Of a stretch of 56,123 nt of DNA, positions 37,198 to 47,071 are shown piece by piece; position 1 is the stretch's first letter, and each line of letters starts with the position of its first letter. Below the pieces are notes generated by a model, which had not been told where the DNA came from, ran no database searches, and saw only the letters and a list, made by a program, of their open reading frames with translations. Origin of the DNA: Isotricha intestinalis (taxonomy: Eukaryota > Ciliophora > Litostomatea > Vestibuliferida > Isotrichidae); the NCBI GenBank assembly GCA_023807065.1, contig JAJJLU010003546.1:1-56123 (forward strand), written 5' to 3'. The translations under genes and the position numbers were made by a program.

Positions 37198-38484
37198 ATG
37201 TCAAATAAAAATTTCTATGAAGTTTTAGGAGTTAAAGAAGATGCAAGTGATGCAGAAATTAAAAAAGCTTATAGAAAATTAGCAATTAAATGGCATCCTG
37301 ATAAAAATCCAGATAATAAAAAAGAAGCAGAAGAAAAATTTAAATGTATTTCCGAAGCATATAATTTATTATCAGATCCTGAAAAAAAAAAAGAATATGA
37401 TAATAGTAGAAAAAATAATAATCAAAGTGAATTTAAAATGGAAAATAATGATAATTTTGATCCTTTCGATTTATTTAATAATACTTTTGGAAAGAATTTT
37501 TTTGAAAGGATGTTTAAACAAAATAATAACTTTGAAAATGACTTTAATTTTGATTTTGATGATAATATAAATAATAATTTTGGAAGTGATAATTATTTTA
37601 ATAATAATTTTGATAATAATAATACTTTTGAAAATAATACTTTTTTTAAAAATAATAATGAAAATAATAACTTTACTAAAAGTAACTTTGATAATAATAA
37701 TTTTTCTAATAATAACTTTGAAAATAATAATTTTGATAATAATAATAATACTTTTAATAATAATAATTTTCATTTTGATAATAATAATTTTTCAAATCCT
37801 ACTTTTAATTTTAATAATCCTGAGATTAATAATAATAATTTTGATCAATTTAATTTTGATAATAATTTAAATTACAACAATATGGATTTTAACAATAATA
37901 TAAACTTAAATAATTATCCTTTTTCAAACTTAAACAATAATTATAATGATTTTTATAATTTACACAATTATTATAATAACTTTAATGATTATAATGATTT
38001 AAATTATGGAAGAACAGAAAATAATTTCTTTGATAATTATAATATTTATAATAATATATATAATAATGTAAACAATGATAATTTCAATTTTGAAAATAAT
38101 AATTTTAATATATATAATAATGGAAATAATTTAGGAAAACAATATATAAAAAAAACAACAAATATTATAAATGGAAAAGTAATTACTCAAATTGAAATTT
38201 TTGATGAAAATGGAAATAAAAGAATAGAAACTTTTGAAGAATTTAATAATGAAGATAATAGAAATAAAGAACAAAAAAGAAGAAAAAGAAATAAAAGCCA
38301 AAATCATTTTAAAAGAAATAAACATAAAGTTAATTATCATTTTAAAAATCAATTTAATGATTTATACAATTTTAATAATGATGATTTTTATGGTAATTAT
38401 TATAATAATCCAAATTTCGATTTTAATACTCAAAATAATAATTATTATCCAAATCAATTTCAAAATGAAAGTAATTATATATAA
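37198..38484 (+). CDS. DnaJ (Hsp40) protein with long Asn/Phe-rich body
   Basis: A 428-residue type II/III Hsp40. The J domain spans residues 5-67, with HPD at 33-35 (WHPDKNP), so it should stimulate Hsp70 ATPase. From residue 90 to 300 the G/F region is replaced by Asn-rich repeats with regularly spaced Phe ([13 protein letters not shown]). A folded patch follows at about 315-345 ([20 protein letters not shown], then [15 protein letters not shown]), which matches the short C-terminal beta segment of DNAJB6/B2-like proteins (TTxxxINGKxIxTK). Those chaperones suppress aggregation, and this genome is full of polyasparagine. Confidence in the J domain is high, in the DNAJB6-like role moderate. 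Confidence 0.9.
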   Translation: MSNKNFYEVLGVKEDASDAEIKKAYRKLAIKWHPDKNPDNKKEAEEKFKCISEAYNLLSDPEKKKEYDNSRKNNNQSEFKMENNDNFDPFDLFNNTFGKNFFERMFKQNNNFENDFNFDFDDNINNNFGSDNYFNNNFDNNNTFENNTFFKNNNENNNFTKSNFDNNNFSNNNFENNNFDNNNNTFNNNNFHFDNNNFSNPTFNFNNPEINNNNFDQFNFDNNLNYNNMDFNNNINLNNYPFSNLNNNYNDFYNLHNYYNNFNDYNDLNYGRTENNFFDNYNIYNNIYNNVNNDNFNFENNNFNIYNNGNNLGKQYIKKTTNIINGKVITQIEIFDENGNKRIETFEEFNNEDNRNKEQKRRKRNKSQNHFKRNKHKVNYHFKNQFNDLYNFNNDDFYGNYYNNPNFDFNTQNNNYYPNQFQNESNYI

Positions 38485-38653
38485 TTTAAAAAAATATTAT
38501 ATAAATATTACATAAAGAATTCAAAGAAAAAAAAATTTATATTTTTGAATCATTATTTATAATTCTGTGTGAAGTTAATAAAATTGAAATCTATATAATA
38601 TATAAAATCAATATTTACATATATACTAAATAATATTTCAAACTTTATACTTA

Positions 38654-40123
38654 TTAAAAAGACCAAAGTTTAATAGTTGAATAACCATAAGAAACAATAT
38701 TTCCATTTTTTAATTGGTTAAAACCTTTAATATAATTATATTGAGCATTTTGAATAATTTGAATGCATTCGTAATTATCACATCTAAATACTTTAAGATC
38801 ATTACTTTGTCCACCAACTAAGAATAAATCTTTATCTTTAATATAAAATATACCTTTGCAAGAAAAAGAGTTTTTAATTTCTCTAATTATTATTCTTTTA
38901 GATATAGAAATAACTTTTAAAAAATTATTTGTATTAGATTGAAGAATAATTTTATCGTTTCCAATTCTACACAAACTATTAGAACAATCACAAAAAGTTT
39001 CTTTAATATGAGTAATAAAATTAAAGAAATTTAAACCCCAAAAATAAACTCCTTTAACACCAGCAGAAATAAACATTTTTTTATCTTCTAATAACAACAT
39101 AGAATAAAGACAATCAGAATGATCTAAAATTAAAATATTTTGATAATGGCCTTTATTAGTTTTTCCCCATATTTTAACTTTAGAATCATAAGAACAAGAA
39201 ATAATCTTTTTATTTCGACAATAAATAACTTTTAAAATATCTAAATCATGAGCATCATTTATTATATCGTTTAATTCATATTTGTTATTTTTTTTTTTCC
39301 ATATTCTTATTGTTTTATCACTTGAACAAGTAATAAAATTATTTTCATCTATTATGTCAACATAAGTAATAATATCATTATGTGCATTTTTTATTGTTTG
39401 TAAAGTATCTAAATTTTCATTATTTATTTTTATTGATTTATCATGAGAAATTGATATAAAATTCCCTGATGGTAAAATTCCTATTGAATCTATGTAATTG
39501 TTATGAAGGTCTTTTCTACTTTTTATTTTTTTCATATAAGAATTTGTTAATTGATTATTTTTATTATTATTTTTTTCTAATTTTTTTATTTTATTTCCCA
39601 TTTTTCTTATTTTATTCAAATATTTCATCCTTTGTTCTTTTAACATTTTTGTTAATTTACTTAAATGTTTTTCTAATTGTTTATTTTTGTTCTTTACTTT
39701 TTCAAATTTTTTTCTGGTTTTTGATTTTAAATGTTTAATTTCCTTTTTAAAAAATTCTTTAATATATATATTTTCTTCTTTTAAATTATTTATTTCGTTT
39801 ATTATTTTTTCTTTCCATAAACTTTTTTTATTTAATATTAACTCTATTTTACCATTTGAAATTAGAATTAATTTATTTTCTTCAATTTTAAATTTCCTTT
39901 TATTTATTAATTCTATAATAACTTCAAATATTTTTTCAATTTTTAAATTCGAAAATAAAGAAAAAGAGTAAAGTTCGTTTAAGGTATAACTGGTTTTATA
40001 TCTCAAATAAGAATTTTTCTTATAAATAGAAATATAAATTAAACCAGACTTTAAACTTATTTTAATTCTATTTTCACCACATTCTTTTTCTATTTTATTT
40101 TTACATGAGAATTTGGTGATCAT
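38654..40123 (-). CDS. WD40-repeat protein with N-terminal coiled coil
   Basis: Started at ATG 40123, about 489 residues; the open frame runs four codons further to a non-ATG. Residues 1-105 form a small mixed domain (RIKISLKSGLIYISIYKKNS, FEVIIELINKRKFKIEENKL) of a kind often seen in front of repeats in protists. A coiled coil follows at about 115-205 (EIKHLKSKTRKKFEKVKNKN). Then six or so WD repeats make a propeller: SIGILPSGNFISISHDKSIK, DIIDENNFITCSSDKTIRIWK, VIYCRNKKIISCSYDSKVKIW and later copies, ending YGYSTIKLWSF. Likely a scaffold; partner unknown. Confidence 0.85.
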   Translation of the reverse strand: MITKFSCKNKIEKECGENRIKISLKSGLIYISIYKKNSYLRYKTSYTLNELYSFSLFSNLKIEKIFEVIIELINKRKFKIEENKLILISNGKIELILNKKSLWKEKIINEINNLKEENIYIKEFFKKEIKHLKSKTRKKFEKVKNKNKQLEKHLSKLTKMLKEQRMKYLNKIRKMGNKIKKLEKNNNKNNQLTNSYMKKIKSRKDLHNNYIDSIGILPSGNFISISHDKSIKINNENLDTLQTIKNAHNDIITYVDIIDENNFITCSSDKTIRIWKKKNNKYELNDIINDAHDLDILKVIYCRNKKIISCSYDSKVKIWGKTNKGHYQNILILDHSDCLYSMLLLEDKKMFISAGVKGVYFWGLNFFNFITHIKETFCDCSNSLCRIGNDKIILQSNTNNFLKVISISKRIIIREIKNSFSCKGIFYIKDKDLFLVGGQSNDLKVFRCDNYECIQIIQNAQYNYIKGFNQLKNGNIVSYGYSTIKLWSF

Positions 40124-40675
40124 AATTGTTTTCAAAGGACTGATAAAATTAATTATAATAAAATAAATATTATATTTATAAAGAAGTGAAATATTAATAA
40201 TTTCAATTAATGTTATTTTTGGTTAATTTATCATTATTACTTTATAAACATTAAATAAATAATTATTTAACATAAATATTTTTCTTCATCAATGATTAAT
40301 AAAGTAATAATAAGTCAACAATATAAATATTCTCTTTTTAATTTCTAAAAAAAAATTATAGAAAACCCAAAAGATAATAAGGATTAAGGTACATTTCTAA
40401 TAATATTATAGGAAATTATAATAATTGAAGTGCTTAATGTTATATTCATAATAACAGACTATTTTCAATTATTAATATGAACAGAGTATTATTTTAATAT
40501 TTATTAAATAAATAATATAAATAAATAAGGATGGCTCTCAAAAAAATTTTTAAAAAATATTTAAGATATTTTACCTGTTCTTTAATTAATATATATTCAA
40601 ATAAAACATTAAATTTATATTTTATTCTAAAAACTCTTAATAATACTTTTAAACTTTAATTAAATTAAAATTATT
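40124..40675. other. Intergenic, one small ORF at 40531-40659
   Basis: The plus-strand ORF starts GGATGGCTCTC and encodes 42 residues (MALKKIFKKYLRYFTCSLIN onward), basic and hydrophobic. The start context is better than average for the window, but there is no other support. Nothing else seen. Confidence 0.35.
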
Positions 40676-41359
40676 TTAACTTTGTTCACTTCTTCTTATT
40701 GAAATAACATTTGATTCTAAATTTTGATGATGTTCAAAATTTATAGAAGCAGGATTTATTTCATTTTCAACTTTTAATATTTGAATATTATCAAAATTAA
40801 TTTTTTTCTTTTTTATTAATTTGAAAAAATCAAATTTACATAAAGGACAAAAAGTATTTTCAGTAATTAGCATATAATTTTTAATACAAGAAAAATGAAA
40901 ACAATGTTTACAAGGTGAAACAATAATTTCACTTCCTTCTTTATATTGTTCTAAGCAAAAAATACAAATATTATTTAAATAAATATTTTCTTTTGAATAA
41001 AAAGTAGGACTCAATATTTTAGTTAATAAATAAGATATTTTTTTTTTATGAATAATTTCATTATCTACTCTATTAGTTGTTAAATAAGTTCTAACTCTTA
41101 TTATATTTCTTTCTGATCTTCTTCTTTTTCTTTTTCTTATGCAAGAAAGAATAAAAAAAATAAAAGCTAATATTATTATTATTATCATTATTATAAAAAG
41201 AATATAAAATGCAACTCTATTTCTACAATATAATGCATTATGATTCGTATTACAATAATTATTATTTTGGTTTTCTTCTATTGTTTTTCTTAAGTTAAAA
41301 TTGGATTTTAGATTATACTGATTTATAATGATATCTCTAATATAATTATTTTCCAACAT
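40676..41359 (-). CDS. Membrane-anchored RING-H2 E3 ubiquitin ligase
   Basis: A 227-residue protein with one TM segment at about 49-74 (VAFYILFIIMIIIIILAFIF), followed by a basic stop-transfer (RKRKRRR). A RING-H2 finger lies at about 132-174: CIFCLEQY, SPCKHCFHFSCI, CPLC, with the His pair between Cys pairs intact. The N-terminal 45 residues contain two cysteines and would be lumenal. This is the ATL/RNF-type layout, ubiquitinating membrane proteins in the ER, Golgi or endosome. A strong call for fold, none for substrate. Confidence 0.88.
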   Translation of the reverse strand: MLENNYIRDIIINQYNLKSNFNLRKTIEENQNNNYCNTNHNALYCRNRVAFYILFIIMIIIIILAFIFFILSCIRKRKRRRSERNIIRVRTYLTTNRVDNEIIHKKKISYLLTKILSPTFYSKENIYLNNICIFCLEQYKEGSEIIVSPCKHCFHFSCIKNYMLITENTFCPLCKFDFFKLIKKKKINFDNIQILKVENEINPASINFEHHQNLESNVISIRRSEQS

Positions 41360-41977
41360 TTAATTTTGATTATTAAAAAATAATAAATATACTAAATATT
41401 TTAAAAATTTTTTTATTGTTCTGGAAAAATTATTATTTTTAATAATTAGGATATGTATCATTATTTTCCTTTTTAATTTTTATTTTTTTATCTGATTTTT
41501 AGGAAATAAAAAATTATAAATTAATTTTCAAAAAACTTAGAAATAATATATCAAAGAAATAATAATAAAAAAATAAAAACTTTAAATATTCAAGATAATA
41601 ATAGAAAATTAATAAAGCAGGAATAAATATTCATTGTTCTCTTATAAAGAAATTTTTATATATTACACTTTTAATGAAAATGAAAAAAAATAATTAAAAA
41701 GTAAGGATAAATTTTTCCTTAGAAAATAAAAAATTTTTTCAAATAAAAAGACTAAAAAAAAATATATAAAATTGATAGAAAAATTTATAAAATCAAAAGA
41801 AAGAAATTTAATTTATTTTATATATATTTATAATCATTAATAACATTTAATACACATATTATTATTTTTATTATAATATTACATATGAATTTTTTTTAAT
41901 CTTTTTAAAAATATATCTATATAAGAATTCAAACAAAGAAAAATATATGTTTCAAATTTACAAAAATAAAATAGTAA
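41360..41977. other. Intergenic, nothing supported
   Basis: 618 A/T-rich bases between two minus-strand genes. No ORF or RNA stands out. Confidence 0.5.
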
Positions 41978-42871
41978 TTATTCTTTATCATAATTAAATA
42001 TTTCTCCTATTTTTTTTAATAAAGAAGGAATTCCAATACTCTCTTTAATAGATATTTTAAATTCTTCAAAGCAATATTGTTGAGTAAACTCCTTTAAATC
42101 AGGAATATTAATTTGATTTCTTAAATCACTCTTATTTCCAATTAAAAAAATAGGATGATTCATTTTATATATTTTTTCAATAATTAAATTCTTTGCTATA
42201 TTATAACTAGATAATGAAGTTAAGTCATAGAAAATTAAAAATAAATCACATTCTTTTATCATTGAAGTATCATTTGAAACAATAAATTCAATATTATAAT
42301 TTTTACTATTTAAAATTAAATTTTTATTTGTTTTTTCATCTGAAAAACTTGGAATGTAAAAAACATCAAATTTATTATTACAAACTTTTAATACGAAACT
42401 TGTTTTTCCTGTTTCATTTTCACCATAAATTATTATTGTTTTATAATTTTTCGGTTTTATTATTTTATTATCTATTAAAGAATTTTTATTACTTATATCT
42501 GTGTTAACTTTATCTGATGATTTTGTTGATATTTCATTATTTTCTTTCTTAATTTTAATTTCTTTATTCTCCACAATTTCTTTTATATTTTTTAAAGTTA
42601 ATTCTTTTGTTTTTTCTTCTGTTTTTATTTTCTCTTTTCTTATTTTCTCTTCTTTGTATTTTTCTTCTATTTTATTATTTAATTTTTCTTTTAATTCTAA
42701 ATTAATTGATGCTTTTTCTTCTTTTATACTTTTAATTCGATCAATAATATTTTTATCTACGATTATACTTTCTCGTCCATTATTATTGATACATACACAT
42801 GATATAATTTCATTCCCCATTAGATTTAATATAAAATTATTTATTATTTGATTTATTGTTATCAAATTCAT
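41978..42871 (-). CDS. Atypical Ras-like GTPase with long N-terminal extension
   Basis: A 297-residue protein. The first 145 residues are charged and coiled-coil-like (ELKEKLNNKIEEKYKEEKIRK). The C-terminal 150 residues form a small GTPase domain: P-loop IIYGENETGKTSF, NKSDL (GNKSDLRNQ) as the guanine specificity loop, and a SAK-like region (ISIKESIGIPSLLKK). The switch II DxxGQ motif is missing: the region reads FIVSNDTSMIKE, so there is no catalytic Gln. It may bind nucleotide without normal hydrolysis. Met plus Asn-rich start; several earlier Mets. Role unknown. Confidence 0.7.
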   Translation of the reverse strand: MNLITINQIINNFILNLMGNEIISCVCINNNGRESIIVDKNIIDRIKSIKEEKASINLELKEKLNNKIEEKYKEEKIRKEKIKTEEKTKELTLKNIKEIVENKEIKIKKENNEISTKSSDKVNTDISNKNSLIDNKIIKPKNYKTIIIYGENETGKTSFVLKVCNNKFDVFYIPSFSDEKTNKNLILNSKNYNIEFIVSNDTSMIKECDLFLIFYDLTSLSSYNIAKNLIIEKIYKMNHPIFLIGNKSDLRNQINIPDLKEFTQQYCFEEFKISIKESIGIPSLLKKIGEIFNYDKE

Positions 42872-42990
42872 TTATTATGTTAAAATAATAAATCTATAAA
42901 TTAATTCCTTTATAAAAAAAGAAATTCCAATTAAACATAAATATATAATAAAAAAAAAGAAAAAAAAAAATGTAATTTCATAATAATAAT

Positions 42991-43974
42991 TTATTGCTGA
43001 GAAATTTGATTAGAAAAATCGAACATTCCAACAATAATTTTATTAAGTAATGAAAAAATAACAAAAACGCCTCCAACAATAGCACAAACGTGAGTAAGGA
43101 AATGTAAATAATTTCTTTTTAGAATAGTAACTCTCATAGTAATAGGAGTAAATTCATATCTAATTAAAATAATAGGCATATCATCTCTTTCTTCAACAAA
43201 AGGACTTTCTTTATAACTAATACTATATTCATAAGAATAACTTTCACTTCCTTTATTTTCATCTATTAATTGATAAGGAATAATTTTAATAAAATAATCA
43301 AAATTATTATTTTTATTTTTTAAATTCCTAAAATCAGGTAAATCATTCATTCTAAAAAAACCTCTTGATCCAATTCTATAACGTGAAATATGTTTTAAAC
43401 CAACTTTTCCAAATAAAAAATTAAAAAATTTATGATTTACACTAATTTTATTTGCTAAATCTCTTCTTTTCATTTTTAAATTTCCCCATTCATTTCCATA
43501 AGCATGAAAAGATAAATGTATATTACCAGGAACTTTAGTAATATCAACATAACCTTGAACTAAGCAACCTTCATTATTAGATATTCCTTCAATTAAACTA
43601 TCAAAATTATTTTTATTCTTTTCATATAATTCTCTATGATTTCCTTTTTTTAATTTATATTTTTTTATTGTATCACTTATATCTAATCTATGATTTCTTA
43701 ATGTATCTTCTTGATCTAATGAGACTAAATTACATGGTAAATAAGGTAAATTTAATTCTATGTGAAGAGGAATTTTTTCATATTGATTTTTATCTTGAAT
43801 TACTACTGCTTCTGTTTTTGTCTTTGTTGTAAAAAAATCTATCACGTCTCTTAAAAATAGAAATATCATTAAACATATTGCAAATATACTTAAGAAACTT
43901 CCTATTAATGTTGGTTGCGTTACGTTGTCCATTGATATTTTCTGAAAAAAATCCATTCCTTTTATTCCTCTCAT
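42991..43974 (-). CDS. Erv41/Erv46 (ERGIC)-family cargo receptor
   Basis: A 327-residue protein with the family layout: a short cytosolic N-terminus (GIKGMDFFQKISMDNVTQPT), TM1 at about 23-44, a lumenal domain, and TM2 near 288-312 (LHFLTHVCAIVGGVFVIFSLL). Family blocks are visible, including the opening D-F-x-K after an initial basic stretch, GCLVQGYVDITKVPGNIHLS (the GC-x-x-x-G-x-x-x-V-xxVPGNFH signature) and PITMRVTILKRNYLHFLTHVCAIVGGVF. These proteins cycle between ER and Golgi in COPII/COPI vesicles and carry cargo. A GTPase gene follows about 120 bases downstream on the same strand. Confidence 0.9.
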   Translation of the reverse strand: MRGIKGMDFFQKISMDNVTQPTLIGSFLSIFAICLMIFLFLRDVIDFFTTKTKTEAVVIQDKNQYEKIPLHIELNLPYLPCNLVSLDQEDTLRNHRLDISDTIKKYKLKKGNHRELYEKNKNNFDSLIEGISNNEGCLVQGYVDITKVPGNIHLSFHAYGNEWGNLKMKRRDLANKISVNHKFFNFLFGKVGLKHISRYRIGSRGFFRMNDLPDFRNLKNKNNNFDYFIKIIPYQLIDENKGSESYSYEYSISYKESPFVEERDDMPIILIRYEFTPITMRVTILKRNYLHFLTHVCAIVGGVFVIFSLLNKIIVGMFDFSNQISQQ

Positions 43975-44424
43975 TTTTTTTTTAAATGAATTTTTTTTTA
44001 TTCTATTATTGAAATATTTTGGTAAATATTTTATTTAAGGTATTTTATTTATTTTTTTTTTTTAATTGTTTTATGTTGAATAAAGGAATTTATCTTTTTT
44101 ATTCATTCTAATATATTTTTCATTTTTTTCTTAATATTGTAATTTAAAATGATTTATTATTTGATTAGGATGTTAGGTTTTTATAATAATAATATCATAA
44201 TAAATAATAATTAATAATTTCCTTGTTTAACTGTCATGACATTTATAATTTGTAATATAAAACATAAAATTTAAAAGCCTTTAACTTATATTTGAATATA
44301 TTTGTGTTGATTATAATTAGATTTACTCTTCTTTTTAACCTAAAAGAAAAATTAATAACTAATTAATTCAAAATTATATAAAGATAAAATAATATATTTA
44401 ATTATCTAAAACAATTAAAAAAAT
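43975..44424. other. Divergent intergenic region, no gene seen
   Basis: 450 A/T-rich bases between the start codons of the Erv41-like gene and the Hbs1-like gene; presumably carries both promoters. Confidence 0.5.
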
Positions 44425-46095
44425 ATGAGAAAAGGAGGAAATAATTACACAGATGATTTATACGATGATGACTATTATGAAGATGATTACGAGGAAGAAG
44501 ACTACGACTTAGAAGAAGAAATAGAAAAGCCCAAGAATACTAAACCCCAGAAAAAATCGAATAAAGCATATGAAAACTACCCAAGCCAAAAGCCAAATCC
44601 CAAAACAAACCAAAATCAAATTCAAAACCAAAATAAAAACCAAAATCAAAATCAAAATCAAAATCAAAATAAAACCCAAAACCAAACCCAAAATCAAAAT
44701 ATCTCAATTCCCAAAAAAACCGAAAAAATATTATCTCCTTCAGAATTAAACACTTTACAATACCCTAAAATAGATTACACAAAAAAAATAGAAAAAGATG
44801 AAACAGAAAGAACGGATATAAACATAGTAATAATAGGTCATGTAGATAGTGGTAAAAGTACATTAATAGGTCATTTATTATATTTATTAAAAGAAATTTC
44901 AGAGAAAGATATTCAAAATATAAAAAAGCAAAATAAAAAATCAGGGAAATCACAAATAAATTATGCATGGGCTGCAGATGAAAGAGAAGATGAAAGAGAA
45001 AGAGGAGTAACAGTAGATATATCATATAAAAATTTTAAAACAAAAACTAAAAATATTTTTGCAATGGATGCTCCAGGACATAGAGATTTTATTCCTAATA
45101 TGATTACAGGAACAAGTTTAGCTGATGCTGCAATTTTAGTGATTGATTCAGGAAAAAATTCTTTCGATGCTGGTTTCTTTAAAAATGGACAAACTAAAGA
45201 ACATGTTATTTTAGCTAAAACTTTAGGAGTAAAACAAATAATATGTGCTGTTAATAAATTAGAATTATTTAATTGGAGTAAAGAAAGATTTGATTTTATT
45301 AAAAATCAATTAAGTTCATTTTTAATTAATGTAGGTTTTGAAGAAAATAATATTTTCTTTGTTCCTATTTCAGCATTGAATGGAGAAGGATTAATCGAAC
45401 ATGTTAAAGATCATTGTAATTGGTATGATGGACCTTGTTTAATAGAAGCAATTGATAATTTAAATAATCCTTTAAATGAAAATGAAGCTCCTGTTAGATT
45501 TATTATTAATGATTCAGGGAATAATAGTATTAATGGAATGAATGGAATTACTATTTTTGGAAAATTAGAATGTGGAATGATATTTGAAAAAACTGATTAT
45601 CTTATTTTACCAAATAATATTAAAGTTAAAATTAAAAGTATTAATGTTAATAAAGAAAAATCTGATTTTGTTAATTGCGGTCAACAAGCTGAGTTGTTAT
45701 TAAATTTAGATAAAAATACAAATGAGGAAATTAAACAAGGTTCTATTTTATGTTCTGTTGATTATCCTGTTCCTTATGTTAATTTATTTAAAAGTCAAAT
45801 TAAAACTTTAGATATTAAATGTCCTATTTCTATTGGACAAAAATTATTTTTACATTTACAAGGACAAAAAGTACAAGTTACTATTAAGAAAATATTAAAA
45901 ATATACAATGAAGATAATAGTGTTGAAAAAAAAAATACTATTTTTATTCCTAAAAATTTCTATGCTGATGTTGTTTTAGAATGTGAAAATAAAATTTGGG
46001 TAGAATTGTTTAAAAATATTAAAAATTTAGGAAGGATTGCATTGAGAGCTGAAGGTGTTACTATGGCTGTTGGGTTTGTTGAAGAATTTTTATAA
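44425..46095 (+). CDS. Hbs1-like translational GTPase (ribosome rescue)
   Basis: A 556-residue eEF1A/eRF3/Hbs1-class GTPase. The N-terminus is acidic (YDDDYYEDDYEEEDYDLEEE) and then Gln/Asn-rich, as in Hbs1. GTPase motifs: GHVDSGKST (about 137), ERERGVTVDI as switch I, DAPGHRDF, and the guanine loop NKLE in place of NKMD/NKxD. The D-E-R-E-D-E-R-E-R-G-V-T block resembles Hbs1 (ERARGVT) rather than eRF3 (ERxKGKT). Domains 2 and 3 follow (FGKLECGMIFEKTDYLILPN, ending RAEGVTMAVGFVEEFL). With Pelota it would split ribosomes stalled on mRNA ends. A canonical eEF1A would have NKMD, so this is not it. Confidence 0.87.
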   Translation: MRKGGNNYTDDLYDDDYYEDDYEEEDYDLEEEIEKPKNTKPQKKSNKAYENYPSQKPNPKTNQNQIQNQNKNQNQNQNQNQNKTQNQTQNQNISIPKKTEKILSPSELNTLQYPKIDYTKKIEKDETERTDINIVIIGHVDSGKSTLIGHLLYLLKEISEKDIQNIKKQNKKSGKSQINYAWAADEREDERERGVTVDISYKNFKTKTKNIFAMDAPGHRDFIPNMITGTSLADAAILVIDSGKNSFDAGFFKNGQTKEHVILAKTLGVKQIICAVNKLELFNWSKERFDFIKNQLSSFLINVGFEENNIFFVPISALNGEGLIEHVKDHCNWYDGPCLIEAIDNLNNPLNENEAPVRFIINDSGNNSINGMNGITIFGKLECGMIFEKTDYLILPNNIKVKIKSINVNKEKSDFVNCGQQAELLLNLDKNTNEEIKQGSILCSVDYPVPYVNLFKSQIKTLDIKCPISIGQKLFLHLQGQKVQVTIKKILKIYNEDNSVEKKNTIFIPKNFYADVVLECENKIWVELFKNIKNLGRIALRAEGVTMAVGFVEEFL

Positions 46096-46297
46096 AGTTA
46101 ATTATATTTTTTTTTGGTTTAATGAAATTTTTTTTTTACTTTTTCATTTTTTATTTAATGTTTTATTATTTACTGATTTTTAAAAGGAAAAAAAATAAAA
46201 TAATTAGATTGAAATTCAATATATATTTCTATTAATAAATAATAAATAATTAATTGAAACATTATAAAATACTAATTGTGAATTCATAAAATATAAA

Positions 46298-46825
46298 ATG
46301 GAAAAAATAAAACCATTAGTAACAAACAAATATTTCGTATTTGAAATAATCATTTTATTATATAACTGTTTTTGTGGAATTATTATAAGTTATGATTTTC
46401 TCAAGAATGGACTATTTTTTAGTCCAGTAAATATAGTTTATATGTTTTTTTTAATAATTGATATATTAAGTTTTATAGTAAATATTAAATCTCAATTTTT
46501 ATTATCTCAAATTAATATAATATTTAAATCAATAATGTGTATTATTATTTATCCAATATTTATCTATTTTAATGATTTATTATATGAAACTTTTTCAGAA
46601 TCAAAAAAAGGAGAATTTGAATATAAGATTAAAATAATATTCATGATTAATTTTTATTTTTATTTAATAAAAGAAATATTCTTTTCAATTGTTTTAATAT
46701 TATATTTATTAAATAAATTAGGAATCGAAACATCTTCTTTTAAACCAATGCAACCTGATGGTATTAATAATCCTACAACTTTAACTCCTGATCTTGTGGC
46801 AGCTGATACAATTTTAACCTATTAA
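46298..46825 (+). CDS. Four-TM membrane protein, unknown
   Basis: A 175-residue protein with four hydrophobic segments (about 14-35, 45-65, 72-95, 115-142), short loops and a polar C-terminal tail of about 30 residues (SFKPMQPDGINNPTTLTPDL). It has no signal peptide and no known signature. The layout is like small tetraspan proteins of vesicle membranes. Frame and ATG look sound. Confidence 0.65.
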   Translation: MEKIKPLVTNKYFVFEIIILLYNCFCGIIISYDFLKNGLFFSPVNIVYMFFLIIDILSFIVNIKSQFLLSQINIIFKSIMCIIIYPIFIYFNDLLYETFSESKKGEFEYKIKIIFMINFYFYLIKEIFFSIVLILYLLNKLGIETSSFKPMQPDGINNPTTLTPDLVAADTILTY

Positions 46826-47071
46826 GTTCACTAAAAAAAAATAAATTTGATTTATACTTATTGACTCTAATTTTTAATTAATAAAAAATAAAAATAATAA
46901 AAATTATTAATATATATCAAAACCCTTAAATTAATTGTTTTTATCCACAAATTTAATTTCTCTTAAAGAATCTAAATAGATAAAAAACCTAACAAAACAA
47001 TAAAAACAATTATTGAATTAAAATCAAAAAAAAAATCAAAATAAATACAAATAGTAAATAAAAAAACCATT

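Noticed and set aside
37471..37870. Ile/Phe-rich ORFs on both strands of the DnaJ gene
   Set aside because: Shadows of the AAT/TTT-rich Asn/Phe repeats.
44509..45025. Minus-strand ORFs 62 and 86 residues within the Hbs1-like gene
   Set aside because: Antisense shadows of repetitive or conserved coding sequence; composition is low-complexity hydrophobic.
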